Counted from the first letter of the stretch, positions 1-8,937 are shown. The stretch: DNA of 64,000 nt from Hymenobacter sp. YIM 151858-1 (GCF_025979705.1 NZ_CP110136.1:4092001-4156000), one strand, 5' to 3'. The notes: generated by a model from the letters alone, not told the origin. Translations and numbers: made by a program.

Positions 1-96
1 CCCCAGGCGCCAAAGCAGCTCGGGCGTAAGCGTTTGCTGCGCCGTGGCAGCCAAAGAAACGCCGACCAACAGGGTCAGCAGCAGTGGTTTTTTCAT
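1..96 (-). CDS. N-terminus of a secreted protein, probably S9-family peptidase (partial)
   Basis: Reading leftward from an ATG at 96, the frame stays open to the window edge and gives 32 residues. They begin with a Sec signal peptide (MKKPLLLTLLVG, then an ATAQ cleavage region) followed by QTLTPELLWRLG. A secreted protein whose mature part opens with LTPELLW-LG is typical of Bacteroidota prolyl-oligopeptidase-like S9 peptidases, which degrade peptides in the periplasm. Only the start is visible, so the family call rests on this short motif; the signal peptide and open frame are seen directly. Confidence 0.5.
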   Translation of the reverse strand, partial: MKKPLLLTLLVGVSLAATAQQTLTPELLWRLG

Positions 97-200
97 CGGT
101 AGTGGGAGAGGCCAGGTTGACAACGGCAAGGTAGGCATGTAGCTAGCTCCTAGGTGCGCAGCGCGCCCCGGGCAACGGGCAGCGCTTTTTCAGGGGGCAT

Positions 201-246
201 AAAAAAGCCCCGCTGCGCAGCTTCCGAAAAAGCCAGGCAGCGGGGC
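201..246 (-). terminator. Rho-independent terminator of the TonB receptor gene
   Basis: Arms GCCCCGCTGC (207-216) and GCAGCGGGGC (237-246) pair perfectly, and on the minus strand the hairpin is followed by six T (201-206). It lies just past the stop codon at 271. Confidence 0.85.
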
Positions 247-270
247 TTGCCCGTGGTGGGGCGCAATGGG

Positions 271-2763
271 TTACAGCTTCAGGCCAACCGAGGCAAACCA
301 CGTGCGGCCATCGGCCGGCAGCAGGCCGGGGCCGGGGTAGCCACCGGCACGGCGGGTAAAGTATTCTTTGCCGAACACGTTATTCACGCCGCCGCGCACG
401 GTAAAGCGCTTGGCAAAGCGGTACGTGGCCGATACATCCGTTACGGAGTAGCCCGGCACGCGGCCGGTGGTAGCGGCGGCGTTGGGCGCCACGGTGTTGT
501 TGGCATCGGCGTACACGGCCGAAACGCGCGTGAGCTGGGCCGTGGCCGACAAACCGCGGTGGGCAAACGTGCCCCCGAAACGGTGCGTGTACTTGGGTGC
601 GTACTCCACGCGGTTGTTTTTCAGGTCGCCTTCCTGAATGCCGCCGTTGGCCAGGGTAGCGGTGCGCAGCTGGGTGTAGCGTGCATCAACCAGCGCCGTC
701 GAGGCAAACACATCGAAGTGCGGACGAGACAAGTCGCCGGTCAGGGCATGAATCAAATCCAGCTCCACGTAGGCCTCGATGCCTTTGTGCACGCTCGTGC
801 CGATGTTGGTCCGGAACTGCTGGGTTTGGCCTGCCGTGCCGCCCGGCACCGCCCGGCGCAGCGTGCCGATGCGGTCGTCGTAGTGCAGCCAGAAGGCGTC
901 CACGTCGAAGGTCAGCACGTTGGCCCACGAGCCGCGGTAGCCCACCTCGGCGTTGAAGCCGTTCGAGTCGCGCAGGTTGGGGTCGATAACGTCCGAGGTA
1001 GCCGGCGGGGTCAGGTCGCCAAAGGTTACGGGGCGGAAAGCGCGCGAGTAGTTGGCGTACAGGCTGCTTTGCTCGGTTACGCGGTACTCCGTGCCGGCGC
1101 CGTAGAGCAGCACCTGGCGGCGCGAGTTCTGGTTGAGGCGGTTTTCGGAGCCGTCGGCGTTCAGGCTGAGGTAGCCGCGGCCTTCGTTGTCGATAACCTC
1201 CAGGCGCAGGCCCGGCGTGAAGGTGAGGCGCGAACCCAGGCGGAAAATGTTCTCGGCAAAGGCGGCGTAGTTGCGGGTGCGGAAGTGCAGCTCGCGGCCG
1301 AAGCGCGGGGCCTGCAGGTCGAGGTTAAAATCGGAGTTGGTGTCGCCGCGGCCTTGCTGCTGGCGGCGCAGGTTGGCGGCTGCCGCGCGCACCCCAACAG
1401 CCAGCGTGTGCTGCTGGCCCAGCAGGCCGTAATCGGTGAGCAGGCGCAGCTCCGAGCCCAGGTTGCGGTACCGGTCGCGGTCGATCTGGCGGTTGGCGCG
1501 CAGACCGGTGGCGGGGTTCACAGCATCGGGCACGTTTACGGCGCCGGTAAAGCCAATTGAGTTACGCTCGCCCAGCAGGCCAAAGGTTTTCAGGCTCAGG
1601 CGGGTGCGGTCGGAGAACTGGTAATCGGCCGTGAAGGCCGGAATGGTCCAGGGCGTGCTAAACCAGTTGCGGCTGCGGCTGCTGCTGCGCAGGTCGCCGC
1701 GGTTAAACTGCTCGTCGGTAAGGCCGCCCGGCTGCTGAATCACGTAGCTCAGGTGGCTGATTTCGGCCCCGAGGCGCAGCTTGCTGGTGGCCTGAAACTG
1801 CACGTTGGCGTGGGCGTTGCGCACGTTGAACTCGGAGTTGTCGCGCCACGCGCCGCCCAGGCGCTGCTGGAAGTAGCCGTAGTAGTTTACCTTGCCCACG
1901 GTACCGCCCAGCGAGTTGAAGGAGCTGAACAGGCCGTTGTTGCCTACGGTGTTGCTGGTTTCAAACGCAATCTTCTTGTCGCGCGGGCCGCGCTTCAGCT
2001 CGTAGTTCAGCAGGCCGCCAAACTGCGGGCCATACTGCAGCGAGCCGCCGCCCCGAATGATCTGAATACGCTCTACGGCCTCCAGGGGCGGGTTGTAGTA
2101 CGCCTCGGGGTAGCCAAACGGGTCGGAGCTGATGTCCATGCCGTTCTGGCGGGTGTTAAACTCCCAGGAGCGGTTCGGCGAGAGGCCGCGCGTAGCCACG
2201 TTGATCTGCTGGCCCGAACCGTCGCTTTCCCATACCGTTACGCCGGGCACCTTGGCAAACACCTGGCGCGAGCTGTTCATCACCAGGTTAGCATCCAGCT
2301 TGTCGAGCTGAATAACCTCGTTTTTCTTGCCGGCCGTTACCGTGGTGCCGTCTACCTCCGGAGCAAACGACGTAGCCTTGGCCGTAACCGTAACGCCGGC
2401 CAGCTCGCGCACGCTTTCCTCGATGGTGAGCTGCAGCGTATGCGCTTTGCCGTTTTCCAGCGTCAGGGTTTGCGTTACGGGTTTGATGCTCAGGCCGGTT
2501 ACGGTAACCGTGACTTCGCCGGCGTTCAAACCATAGAGGCGGAAACCGCCGCGCGCATCCGTTACGGTGGAGCGTTCTTGCACGCTAACCAACACGCCTT
2601 CTACGGGTTGGCCGCTGCGGTCGAGCACGGTGCCGGTAAGGGAGGCGCCGCGCTCGGGTTCGTTCTTGGGGGATTCGGACAGGCTATTGATCGCGGCCGG
2701 AGCGGCCAGCGCCGGCGTGGTGGCTGCCAGCAGGCAAGAGAGCAGTAAGGGATTTTTAGGCAT
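271..2763 (-). CDS. TonB-dependent receptor, FecA-like
   Basis: Outer-membrane receptor expected to import a ferric chelate or similar ligand using TonB energy. About 830 residues: signal peptide (MPKNPLLLSCLLAATTPALA), a carboxypeptidase-regulatory-like domain (about 38-108, GTVLDRSGQPVEGVLV), a plug (about 150-255, including IQIIRGGGSLQYGPQFGG) and a beta-barrel ending in an aromatic/hydrophobic C-terminus (ASVGLKL). The plug sequence with GGLLNYELKRGP resembles FecA-type receptors. I chose the ATG at 2763 because the signal peptide begins there; an ATG six codons upstream (2781) is also possible. A -7 promoter element lies at 2807-2814. The ligand cannot be read from sequence. The gene diverges from a LysR gene. 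Confidence 0.9.
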   Translation of the reverse strand: MPKNPLLLSCLLAATTPALAAPAAINSLSESPKNEPERGASLTGTVLDRSGQPVEGVLVSVQERSTVTDARGGFRLYGLNAGEVTVTVTGLSIKPVTQTLTLENGKAHTLQLTIEESVRELAGVTVTAKATSFAPEVDGTTVTAGKKNEVIQLDKLDANLVMNSSRQVFAKVPGVTVWESDGSGQQINVATRGLSPNRSWEFNTRQNGMDISSDPFGYPEAYYNPPLEAVERIQIIRGGGSLQYGPQFGGLLNYELKRGPRDKKIAFETSNTVGNNGLFSSFNSLGGTVGKVNYYGYFQQRLGGAWRDNSEFNVRNAHANVQFQATSKLRLGAEISHLSYVIQQPGGLTDEQFNRGDLRSSSRSRNWFSTPWTIPAFTADYQFSDRTRLSLKTFGLLGERNSIGFTGAVNVPDAVNPATGLRANRQIDRDRYRNLGSELRLLTDYGLLGQQHTLAVGVRAAAANLRRQQQGRGDTNSDFNLDLQAPRFGRELHFRTRNYAAFAENIFRLGSRLTFTPGLRLEVIDNEGRGYLSLNADGSENRLNQNSRRQVLLYGAGTEYRVTEQSSLYANYSRAFRPVTFGDLTPPATSDVIDPNLRDSNGFNAEVGYRGSWANVLTFDVDAFWLHYDDRIGTLRRAVPGGTAGQTQQFRTNIGTSVHKGIEAYVELDLIHALTGDLSRPHFDVFASTALVDARYTQLRTATLANGGIQEGDLKNNRVEYAPKYTHRFGGTFAHRGLSATAQLTRVSAVYADANNTVAPNAAATTGRVPGYSVTDVSATYRFAKRFTVRGGVNNVFGKEYFTRRAGGYPGPGLLPADGRTWFASVGLKL

Positions 2764-2806
2764 AAAAAGCGGAAGCGGCATACCCGCGTAAGTTCATTTT
2801 CGGCTG

Positions 2807-2814
2807 CAAAGCTA
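2807..2814 (-). promoter_or_regulatory. Bacteroidota -7 element (TAGCTTTG) for the TonB receptor
   Basis: On the minus strand TAGCTTTG matches TAnnTTTG and lies 26-44 nt before the two candidate start codons. No convincing -33 TTG is seen, so this is a partial promoter match. Confidence 0.45.
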
Positions 2815-3000
2815 ATTGGAACGATTCTAAATACCTTCATTGAATAGAATTAATCTAAATAGTAAGCCGCGTTTGGTTGGGCTACCAATTGAAATCGAGT
2901 GCATTGAAGCTTTGCCTGCCAGGCCCGACGATAGGCCTAGGTGGTTTTGCCGCCGTGCGCAGGTGGCAGCACAAGGCCCGCAGCCGTATACCTTGCGCCC

Positions 3001-3918
3001 ATGTCCGATTTCCGCCTTCAGGTGTTTGAGGCCGTGGCCCGCCACCTCAGCTTTACCAAGGCCGCGCAGGAGCTCTTCATCACGCAGCCGGCTGTTACCA
3101 AGCACATCCGGGAGCTGGAGCGGAGCTACGACCAACGCCTGTTCGAGCGGCGCGGCAACCGCGTCAGCCTTACCGAGGCGGGCCAGCTGCTGCTGCGCTA
3201 CGCCACGCAGGTAAGCGAGCTGCATCACCAATTGGCCGAGCAGCTGCATACCCTGCACGACACCACGGCCGGGCGCTTGCGCCTGGGGGCCAGCTCCACG
3301 CTGGCGCAATACGTTATTCCGCCGGTGCTGCCCGGGTTTCAGGCCCGCTACCCGCGCGTGGAGCTGACGATGCACATCGGCAACTCCGAGCAGATTGCCG
3401 ATGCCCTGCTGCGCGGCCAAATCGACCTGGGGTTTGTGGAAGGCCAGGTGAAAAACCGCGACCTGCACTACGAGCTGCTCCTGCACGACGAGCTGGTGGC
3501 CGTGCGGCGCGCGTCCTCCAGCGAAGCGCCTGTTGCGCCGCTCACGCTGGCCGAGGTGCTGCAGCATCCGTTGGTGCTGCGCGAGCGGGGCTCGGGCACG
3601 CTCGAGGTACTGGAATTTGCGCTGCGGGCGCAGGGTATCCGGCTGGCGCAATGCCGCGCCTCTATTTACCTCGACAACACCGAGGGCATTAAATCCTACC
3701 TAGGGGCCGCGCCCGAGTGCATCGGGTTTGTGTCGGTGCGGGCCATCAGCAAAGAGGTAGCCGCGGGGCAGCTTGAGGTGGTGCCCGTAGCGGGGCTACA
3801 CCTTTCGCGCCACTTCGAGGCGGTTTGGGTGCAGGGGCAACCGTTAATCAAAGCAGCTCAGCGGTTTCTGAGCTATGCCCACCATGAGCTCGGTACGCCT
3901 ACTGATAACCTTAAGTAA
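3001..3918 (+). CDS. LysR-family transcriptional regulator
   Basis: A 305-residue regulator. The N-terminal winged helix-turn-helix is clear (about 1-60: FRLQVFEAVARHLSFTKAAQ, then FITQPAVTKHI), followed by a periplasmic-binding-protein-like effector domain (about 88-300, starting LRLGASSTLAQYV). The frame is open 20 codons upstream, but the ATG at 3001 gives the standard LysR start. It sits 79 nt before a YeiH-type exporter on the same strand, the same partnership as YeiE-YeiH or CysB-like regulators and exporters in other bacteria, so it probably controls that gene. Three TGATAA repeats at its 3' end are candidate operators. Effector unknown. Confidence 0.93.
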   Translation: MSDFRLQVFEAVARHLSFTKAAQELFITQPAVTKHIRELERSYDQRLFERRGNRVSLTEAGQLLLRYATQVSELHHQLAEQLHTLHDTTAGRLRLGASSTLAQYVIPPVLPGFQARYPRVELTMHIGNSEQIADALLRGQIDLGFVEGQVKNRDLHYELLLHDELVAVRRASSSEAPVAPLTLAEVLQHPLVLRERGSGTLEVLEFALRAQGIRLAQCRASIYLDNTEGIKSYLGAAPECIGFVSVRAISKEVAAGQLEVVPVAGLHLSRHFEAVWVQGQPLIKAAQRFLSYAHHELGTPTDNLK

Positions 3919-3970
3919 TTACTGATAATAATTATTGATAACCCCGCGGCGGTGGAGTGGCGTAATTTTG
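3903..3970 (+). promoter_or_regulatory. Candidate operator/promoter of the YeiH-type exporter
   Basis: TGATAA occurs at 3903-3908, 3923-3928 and 3936-3941, the last two flanking the palindrome AATAATTATT. A -7 element TAATTTTG (3963-3970) follows, with a TTG at 3935-3937; the 25-nt spacing is slightly long. Together these suggest a regulated promoter, plausibly bound by the adjacent LysR protein. Confidence 0.45.
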
Positions 3971-3997
3971 TAAGCACGCTCCCTTTCCTACCCACCC

Positions 3998-5029
3998 GTG
4001 AAACTCTCCCCATCCTCGGCACACCTGCCCGCGGCCCCGGCCGACGAAGACTGTAGTAGCCACCTCAGCTTTTGGCACCGCCCGCTGCGCCTGCGCCAGT
4101 GGTTTATCACGCCGCAGCAGTTGGTTTTCGGCCTGGCCCTGCTGCTTTGTTTAAGTCCGTGGGGCTCGGCCCCGCTGGCGTTGGCCCTAGGTCTGGCAGT
4201 GGCTCTGCTTGCGGGCAACCCCTTTCCGGCCTTCAGCAAGCGCTACACCAGCAAGCTGCTGCAATGGTCGGTGGTGGGCCTTGGTTTTGGCATGAACGCC
4301 CACGCAGCCTGGCAAGCAGGGCAGGAGGGGCTGCTGTTCACGGTGGCTTCTATTCTGAGCACGCTGGTGCTCGGCTACTTGGTGGGGCGCTGGCTGGGCA
4401 TTGCCCGCAACACCTCGCACCTTATTGCCAGCGGCACGGCCATTTGCGGCGGCAGTGCCATAGCGGCGGTGGGCCCGGTGGTAAAAGCCTCCGACGAAGA
4501 AATGTCGGTAGCCCTGGGCACGGTGTTCGTGCTCAACGCCATTGCCTTGTTTGCTTTTCCCCTAATTGGCCAGGCCCTCAGCCTCACGCAACACCAGTTT
4601 GGCCTGTGGGCCGCTATTGCCATTCACGATACCAGCTCGGTGGTGGGGGCGGCCAGCCAGTACGGCGACGAGGCCCTGCAAGTAGCTACCACCGTAAAGC
4701 TGGCCCGCGCCCTCTGGATTATTCCGGTGGCCCTAGGTACCGCGGCGCTGTTCCGCACGCCGGGGGCCAAGGTTAAGCTGCCTTATTTCATTCTGGGGTT
4801 TGTGGGCGCCATGCTGCTGGCCACGTACGTGCCCGCCCTGCAGCCCTTTGCAGCGGTAGCGGTAAAGCTTGCGAAGGTGGGCCTCACGCTGACCCTGTTC
4901 CTGATCGGAGCCGGCCTGTCGAGGCAAGTGCTGAAAGCAGTAGGGCCGAAGCCGTTTATGCAAGGCGTGGTGCTGTGGCTGGCTATTTCGGCCGCCTCGC
5001 TGTGGGTGATTCTGCAAACTGTGCGCTAA
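3998..5029 (+). CDS. YeiH/PSE-family putative sulfate exporter (UPF0324)
   Basis: A 343-residue polytopic inner-membrane protein with about ten hydrophobic segments. Family landmarks include the glycine-rich GTAICGGSAIAAVGPVVKA stretch and IHDTSSVVGAASQYG, both characteristic of UPF0324/YeiH proteins. Members are annotated as sulfate or sulfonate-related exporters; the actual substrate is not established for most. The start is a GTG 28 nt after a TAATTTTG promoter element. The preceding LysR gene probably regulates it. Confidence 0.88.
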   Translation: MKLSPSSAHLPAAPADEDCSSHLSFWHRPLRLRQWFITPQQLVFGLALLLCLSPWGSAPLALALGLAVALLAGNPFPAFSKRYTSKLLQWSVVGLGFGMNAHAAWQAGQEGLLFTVASILSTLVLGYLVGRWLGIARNTSHLIASGTAICGGSAIAAVGPVVKASDEEMSVALGTVFVLNAIALFAFPLIGQALSLTQHQFGLWAAIAIHDTSSVVGAASQYGDEALQVATTVKLARALWIIPVALGTAALFRTPGAKVKLPYFILGFVGAMLLATYVPALQPFAAVAVKLAKVGLTLTLFLIGAGLSRQVLKAVGPKPFMQGVVLWLAISAASLWVILQTVR

Positions 5030-5116
5030 CGCCCTAGGTGCCCGGTAGCAATTTCACCGCGGCAGCTGCGGACTTTTTATTGCCTGCCAGCTGTTGGTAG
5101 CTAATGGCCGCCGGGC

Positions 5117-5145
5117 TTGGGTTCAGCCCCGAAGCCGTACCTTCG
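5117..5145 (+). promoter_or_regulatory. Promoter of the pseudouridine synthase gene
   Basis: TTG (5117-5119), an 18-nt spacer and TACCTTCG (5138-5145) fit the Bacteroidota promoter apart from C for the penultimate T. It lies 72 nt before the ATG at 5218 and argues against an earlier start at 5104. Confidence 0.5.
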
Positions 5146-5217
5146 TCGGCCTTTCTTTATTCGTTGCGCGCCGCTTTGCCCGGCTCGGCCAACGAAGCCC
5201 GTCTGACTCAGCTATTC

Positions 5218-5931
5218 ATGAAGCTGCCCGCATTCAAAGACCTCATCATCTACGAAGACGATAATTACATCGTCATTAATAAACCGCCGTTCCTCGCCAC
5301 GCTCGATGAGCGCCTTGGTACGGCACCCAACATCCTGCGCCTCGCCCGCGAGCAGTACGACGATGTGCAGGCCTGCCACCGCCTCGATAAGGAAACCTCC
5401 GGTGCGCTGGCCCTGGCCAAGAACCCCGCTGCCTACCGCAACCTGGCCATGCAGTTCGAAAACCGCGAGGTGAAGAAGGTGTACCACGCCGTCAGCTGGG
5501 GCGTGCACAACTACGAAGGGCTGCGCGTGGAGCGCAACATCGAAACCACCACCAAAGGCAAAGCGCGCTTAGCCGTGAGCGGCAAGCCGGCCGAAACCCT
5601 GGTGCGCACCCTCGAGACGTACGCCAAGCACACGCTATTCGAGTGTTTGCCCGTAACCGGCCGTATGCACCAGATTCGCCTGCACCTCATGTACCTCGAT
5701 GCGCCCATCGTGGGCGACAAAATGTACGGCGGCGACGATTTCTACCTCTCTTCGCTTAAGCGCAAATTCAACATGAAGCAGGGCGAAGAGGAGCAGCCCT
5801 TCATTAAGCGCTTTGCCCTGCACGCCCGCCAGCTCACCTTTGCCGGCCTGGAAGGCGAAACCATTAGCGTGGAAGCCGAATACCCCAAAGATTTCCGCGT
5901 GCTGGTGGATAACCTGCGGCAATACAGCTAG
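5218..5931 (+). CDS. RluA-family pseudouridine synthase
   Basis: A 237-residue RNA-modifying enzyme that converts uridine to pseudouridine in rRNA or tRNA. The RluA catalytic motif HRLDKETSG is present with the nucleophilic Asp at residue 57, and GRMHQIRLHLMYLDAPIVGD is the conserved C-terminal motif. There is no S4 domain, so it is a stand-alone catalytic domain as in RluA/RluC short forms. The start at 5218 is preferred because the sequence from there is conserved in type and a promoter lies between 5104 and 5218. Target nucleotide cannot be assigned. Confidence 0.9.
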   Translation: MKLPAFKDLIIYEDDNYIVINKPPFLATLDERLGTAPNILRLAREQYDDVQACHRLDKETSGALALAKNPAAYRNLAMQFENREVKKVYHAVSWGVHNYEGLRVERNIETTTKGKARLAVSGKPAETLVRTLETYAKHTLFECLPVTGRMHQIRLHLMYLDAPIVGDKMYGGDDFYLSSLKRKFNMKQGEEEQPFIKRFALHARQLTFAGLEGETISVEAEYPKDFRVLVDNLRQYS

Positions 5932-6092
5932 CGCTGAGCTGTAGTAACCGATATGGCGCGGCCTACGGCCTGTATTTCAAGGTTGGCAACGGCGGCTCTC
6001 CGGCTGCTCGCTCATTGCGGCCCAGCAGGCAGGGGAGGATGTGCGCGCCGGGGTATTATGCACTCGTTGCTGCATTCCTTTTAGCCACCGCA

Positions 6093-6122
6093 TTGCATAT
6101 CAAGCAAAAAGCACTAATTTTG
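6093..6122 (+). promoter_or_regulatory. Promoter of the rplM-rpsI-rpsB operon
   Basis: TTG at 6093-6095, a 19-nt spacer and TAATTTTG at 6115-6122 are a near-perfect Bacteroidota housekeeping promoter. Transcription should start near 6128, leaving a leader of about 80 nt before rplM. Confidence 0.75.
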
Positions 6123-6130
6123 TGTCCGTT

Positions 6131-6170
6131 TTTCCCGAGCCAGATGCTTTCAGCGGCTGATTCGGGACTG
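6131..6170 (+). ncRNA. Leader hairpin upstream of rplM, candidate ribosomal-protein autoregulatory element
   Basis: In the 5' leader TCCCGA (6133-6138) pairs with TCGGGA (6162-6167), and inside it GCC (6139-6141) pairs with GGC (6155-6157), leaving a four-base bulge TGAT and a 13-nt loop. No T-run follows, so it is not a terminator. Structured leaders before rplM are known in Bacteroidota; whether this one belongs to that class needs a covariance search. Confidence 0.45.
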
Positions 6171-6208
6171 ACTTGCAAATACTTACCCAACCCACAAGAA
6201 ACTGATCC

Positions 6209-6661
6209 ATGGATCATCTGAGCTTTAAAACGCGCTCGGTGAACAAAGCCTCGGCCGATAAGGCCTGGGTTATTGTTGACGCTAGCGCCGGCACGCTCGG
6301 GCGAGTAGCCAGCCAGATTGCTAACATTCTGCGCGGCAAACACAAGCCCTCGTTCACGCCGAACGCCGACTGCGGCGACAACGTCATCGTCATCAACGCC
6401 GACAAACTGCGCGTTACTGGCCGTAAGATGACCGACAAAATCTACCTCCGCCACACCGGCTACCCCGGTGGTCAGCGCAGCATCAACCTGCGCGACAAAA
6501 TGGCGAAGAACTCGGCTTCGGTTATCGAGCACGCGGTAAAAGGCATGCTGCAAGGCAACCGCCTGGGCCGTGAGCAGTTCCGCAACCTGTTTGTGTACGC
6601 CGGTGCCGAGCACCCGCACGAGGCGCAGCAGCCCACCGAGTACAAGCTCACCAACCTGTAA
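6209..6661 (+). CDS. rplM: 50S ribosomal protein L13
   Basis: A 150-residue L13 of normal length, part of the large ribosomal subunit. Recognisable stretches are WVIVDASAGTLGRVASQIA, LRGKHKPSFTPNADCGD, the TGRKMTDKIYLRHTGYPGG loop and the C-terminal VKGMLQGNRLGR. It is the first gene of the operon with rpsI and rpsB; the pairing with rpsI is almost universal. It contains no CCTAGG, like its operon partners. Confidence 0.98.
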   Translation: MDHLSFKTRSVNKASADKAWVIVDASAGTLGRVASQIANILRGKHKPSFTPNADCGDNVIVINADKLRVTGRKMTDKIYLRHTGYPGGQRSINLRDKMAKNSASVIEHAVKGMLQGNRLGREQFRNLFVYAGAEHPHEAQQPTEYKLTNL

Positions 6662-6720
6662 GAAACGACGTTGCCCTTCCTCCATAAGGGCCGCGTTTTC
6701 ATCGATTGATTGTTCAACTC

Positions 6721-7107
6721 ATGGAAATCACCAACACTTCTGGTAGAAGAAAAACCTCGGTGGCTCGCGTGTATGTGCAAGCCGGGCAAGGGAATATCAC
6801 TATCAACGACCGGGATGCGAAGTCTTACTTCAGCAACGAGCTGCTCGAGGCTATCGTTAACCAGCCCTTCACCACGCTTGATGCCGTGGGTAAGTACGAC
6901 GTGCGCGTAAACGTGCGCGGCGGAGGTATCAGCGCCCAGGCCGAAGCAATTCGCCTGGCTATTTCGAAGGCTTTGGTTGCCGAAAACGCCGAAGTTCGTC
7001 CTGCCCTCAAGAAAGAAGGCTTCCTGACGCGCGACCCCCGCATGGTGGAGCGCAAGAAGTACGGCAAGCGCAAGGCGCGTCGTTCGTTCCAGTTCTCGAA
7101 ACGTTAA
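6721..7107 (+). CDS. rpsI: 30S ribosomal protein S9
   Basis: A 128-residue S9 of the small subunit. It starts MEITNTSGRRKTSVARVYV and ends in the basic tail RKKYGKRKARRSFQFSKR, whose final Lys-Arg contacts P-site tRNA. The ATG at 6721 is chosen over an upstream in-frame TTG at 6706 because it gives the canonical N-terminus. It follows rplM by 59 nt. Confidence 0.98.
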   Translation: MEITNTSGRRKTSVARVYVQAGQGNITINDRDAKSYFSNELLEAIVNQPFTTLDAVGKYDVRVNVRGGGISAQAEAIRLAISKALVAENAEVRPALKKEGFLTRDPRMVERKKYGKRKARRSFQFSKR

Positions 7108-7128
7108 TCTACCAGAAGAGCTCAAGTT

Positions 7129-7893
7129 ATGGCATTGCCTACCTATAAAGATCTGCTGGATGCTGGTGCCCACTTTGGTCACCTCACCCGCAAGTGGGAC
7201 CCCAAAATGGCGCCGTACATCTTCATGGAGAAGAACGGCATCCACATCATCGACCTGAACAAGACGCTGGCTTCGCTGGACCAGGCCTCTTCGGCCATCC
7301 GCAACATCGCCAAGTCGGGCCGCAAAATCATGTTCGTAGCCACGAAGAAGCAGGCTCAGGAAATCGTTTCGGACGAAGCGAAGCGCCTGAAAATGCCTTA
7401 CGTAACCGACCGTTGGTTGGGTGGCATGCTCACCAACTTCGCGACCGTTCGTAAGTCGCTGAAGAAGATGAGCACCATCGACAAGATGGTAAAAGAGAAC
7501 ACGGCTTACGCTGCTATTGCAAAGCGCGAGCGTCTGATGCTGTCGCGTGAGCGTGAGAAGCTGGAGCGCGTACTGGGCGGCATCGCCGACCTGAGCCGCC
7601 TGCCCGCTGCTCTATTCATCGTTGACGTGAAGCGCGAGCACATCGCCGTGAAAGAAGCTCAGAAACTGGGCATCCCGGTATTTGCTATCTGCGATACGAA
7701 CTCGAACCCCGAGCTGGTAGACTTCCCGATCCCCGCTAACGACGACGCCTCGAAGTCGGTGCAGCTGATCATCAACACGATCGGCAAGGCTATCGAAGAA
7801 GGCCTGTCGGAGCGCAAGGTTGACAAGGAAGACGCCGACCGCAAGCAAGCCGAAGAAGAAGGCATCCAGGAAAAGCAGAACGCCGACGAATAG
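7129..7893 (+). CDS. rpsB: 30S ribosomal protein S2
   Basis: A 254-residue S2. Typical motifs are [42 protein letters not shown] and [21 protein letters not shown]. The C-terminus has an acidic, charged extension ([21 protein letters not shown]) often seen in Bacteroidota. It follows rpsI by 21 nt in the same transcript and precedes tsf. Confidence 0.98.
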   Translation: MALPTYKDLLDAGAHFGHLTRKWDPKMAPYIFMEKNGIHIIDLNKTLASLDQASSAIRNIAKSGRKIMFVATKKQAQEIVSDEAKRLKMPYVTDRWLGGMLTNFATVRKSLKKMSTIDKMVKENTAYAAIAKRERLMLSREREKLERVLGGIADLSRLPAALFIVDVKREHIAVKEAQKLGIPVFAICDTNSNPELVDFPIPANDDASKSVQLIINTIGKAIEEGLSERKVDKEDADRKQAEEEGIQEKQNADE

Positions 7894-7914
7894 TCCCGCA
7901 CTGCCCTGATTTGA

Positions 7915-7965
7915 GAGGAGGGAACATTCGAAGCACTAGGGCTCCGGTGTTCCCTTCTTCTTTAG
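7915..7965 (+). terminator. Terminator or attenuator between rpsB and tsf
   Basis: AGGGAACA (7919-7926) pairs with TGTTCCCT (7948-7955), followed by TCTTCTTTAG. The run of T is interrupted by C, so read-through into tsf may occur, giving lower or separately controlled tsf expression. Confidence 0.55.
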
Positions 7966-8082
7966 TTGCCAGGTGTGAGTTGTCAGCAACCAAGGCCTAG
8001 GTGCCCCGCCGGTTGCGGCCAACCAACAGCTGCCAGCTGAATACTACCGAGAAACCTCATCAACCTCCCTAATTTCACAGCA

Positions 8083-8919
8083 ATGGCAATTACCGCCCAA
8101 GACGTGAACAAGCTGCGCGCCATGACCGGCGCCGGCATGATGGACTGCAAAAAGGCTCTGACCGAAGCCAACGGTGACTTCGAGCAGGCAAAAGACATTC
8201 TGCGCAAGCAGGGCCAGAAAATTGCCGACAAGCGTTCGGAGAATGCAACGGCTGAAGGCCTGGTGCTGGCAACCGTTAGCGAAGATGGCACCAACGGCAA
8301 ACTGGTAGCGCTGGCTTGCGAAACCGAGCCTGTTGCAAAAGTTGCTGACTTCAAAGCTCTGGCCCAGCTGGCCATCGAATCGGCTGTGAAGAGCAACGCT
8401 GCTTCGAAAGAAGACCTGCTGGCTGCTAAACAAGAGGACGGTCGTTCGCTGCAGGATCACATCACCGACCTGATGGGCAAAATCGGCGAGAAAATCGACG
8501 TAGTTGCTTACGAGTCGCTGACGGCTGAGAAAGTAGCTTCGTACATCCACAGCGACAACAAGAAGGGTGTACTGGTAGCCCTGAAGAACACCGGCGGCGT
8601 TGACGTAGCCGGCGTAGGCCGCGACGTGGCGATGCAAATCGTAGCCATGAAGCCCGTAGCCGTTGACAAAGACGGTGTTGACTCGGCTACCGTGGAGCGC
8701 GAAATCGAAATCGGTAAAGAGCAGGCTCGCGCCGAAGGCAAGCCGGAGGCTATGCTGGAGAAAATCGCTCAGGGCAAGCTGAACAAGTTCTACAAGGAGA
8801 ACACCCTGCTGAACCAGGAGTTCGTGAAGGACAGCTCGGTAACCATCGCTCAGCTGCTCGACAAAACGTCGAAAGGCATGACGGTAACCGACTTCAAGCG
8901 TGTTGCTATCGGTGCTTAA
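8083..8919 (+). CDS. tsf: Elongation factor Ts
   Basis: A 278-residue nucleotide-exchange factor that recycles EF-Tu-GDP. The N-terminal UBA-like domain and EF-Tu binding motif VNKLRAMTGAGMMDCKKAL are intact, followed by two dimerisation subdomains (LVALACETEPVAKVADFKAL; the second around VKDSSVTIAQLL). The rpsB-tsf order is conserved across bacteria. A 189-nt gap with a hairpin separates it from rpsB, wider than the other gaps in the operon. A strong terminator follows. Confidence 0.98.
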   Translation: MAITAQDVNKLRAMTGAGMMDCKKALTEANGDFEQAKDILRKQGQKIADKRSENATAEGLVLATVSEDGTNGKLVALACETEPVAKVADFKALAQLAIESAVKSNAASKEDLLAAKQEDGRSLQDHITDLMGKIGEKIDVVAYESLTAEKVASYIHSDNKKGVLVALKNTGGVDVAGVGRDVAMQIVAMKPVAVDKDGVDSATVEREIEIGKEQARAEGKPEAMLEKIAQGKLNKFYKENTLLNQEFVKDSSVTIAQLLDKTSKGMTVTDFKRVAIGA

Positions 8920-8937
8920 TTAGCCCCGACGTGCATG

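Noticed and set aside
154-1560. 468-codon open frame opposite the TonB receptor gene
   Set aside because: It is antisense to a clear receptor; its protein is repetitive Gly/Ala/Arg/Val without domain character, as expected in GC-rich shadow frames.
5104-5217. N-terminal extension of the pseudouridine synthase
   Set aside because: Promoter elements lie inside this stretch and the conserved protein begins at 5218.
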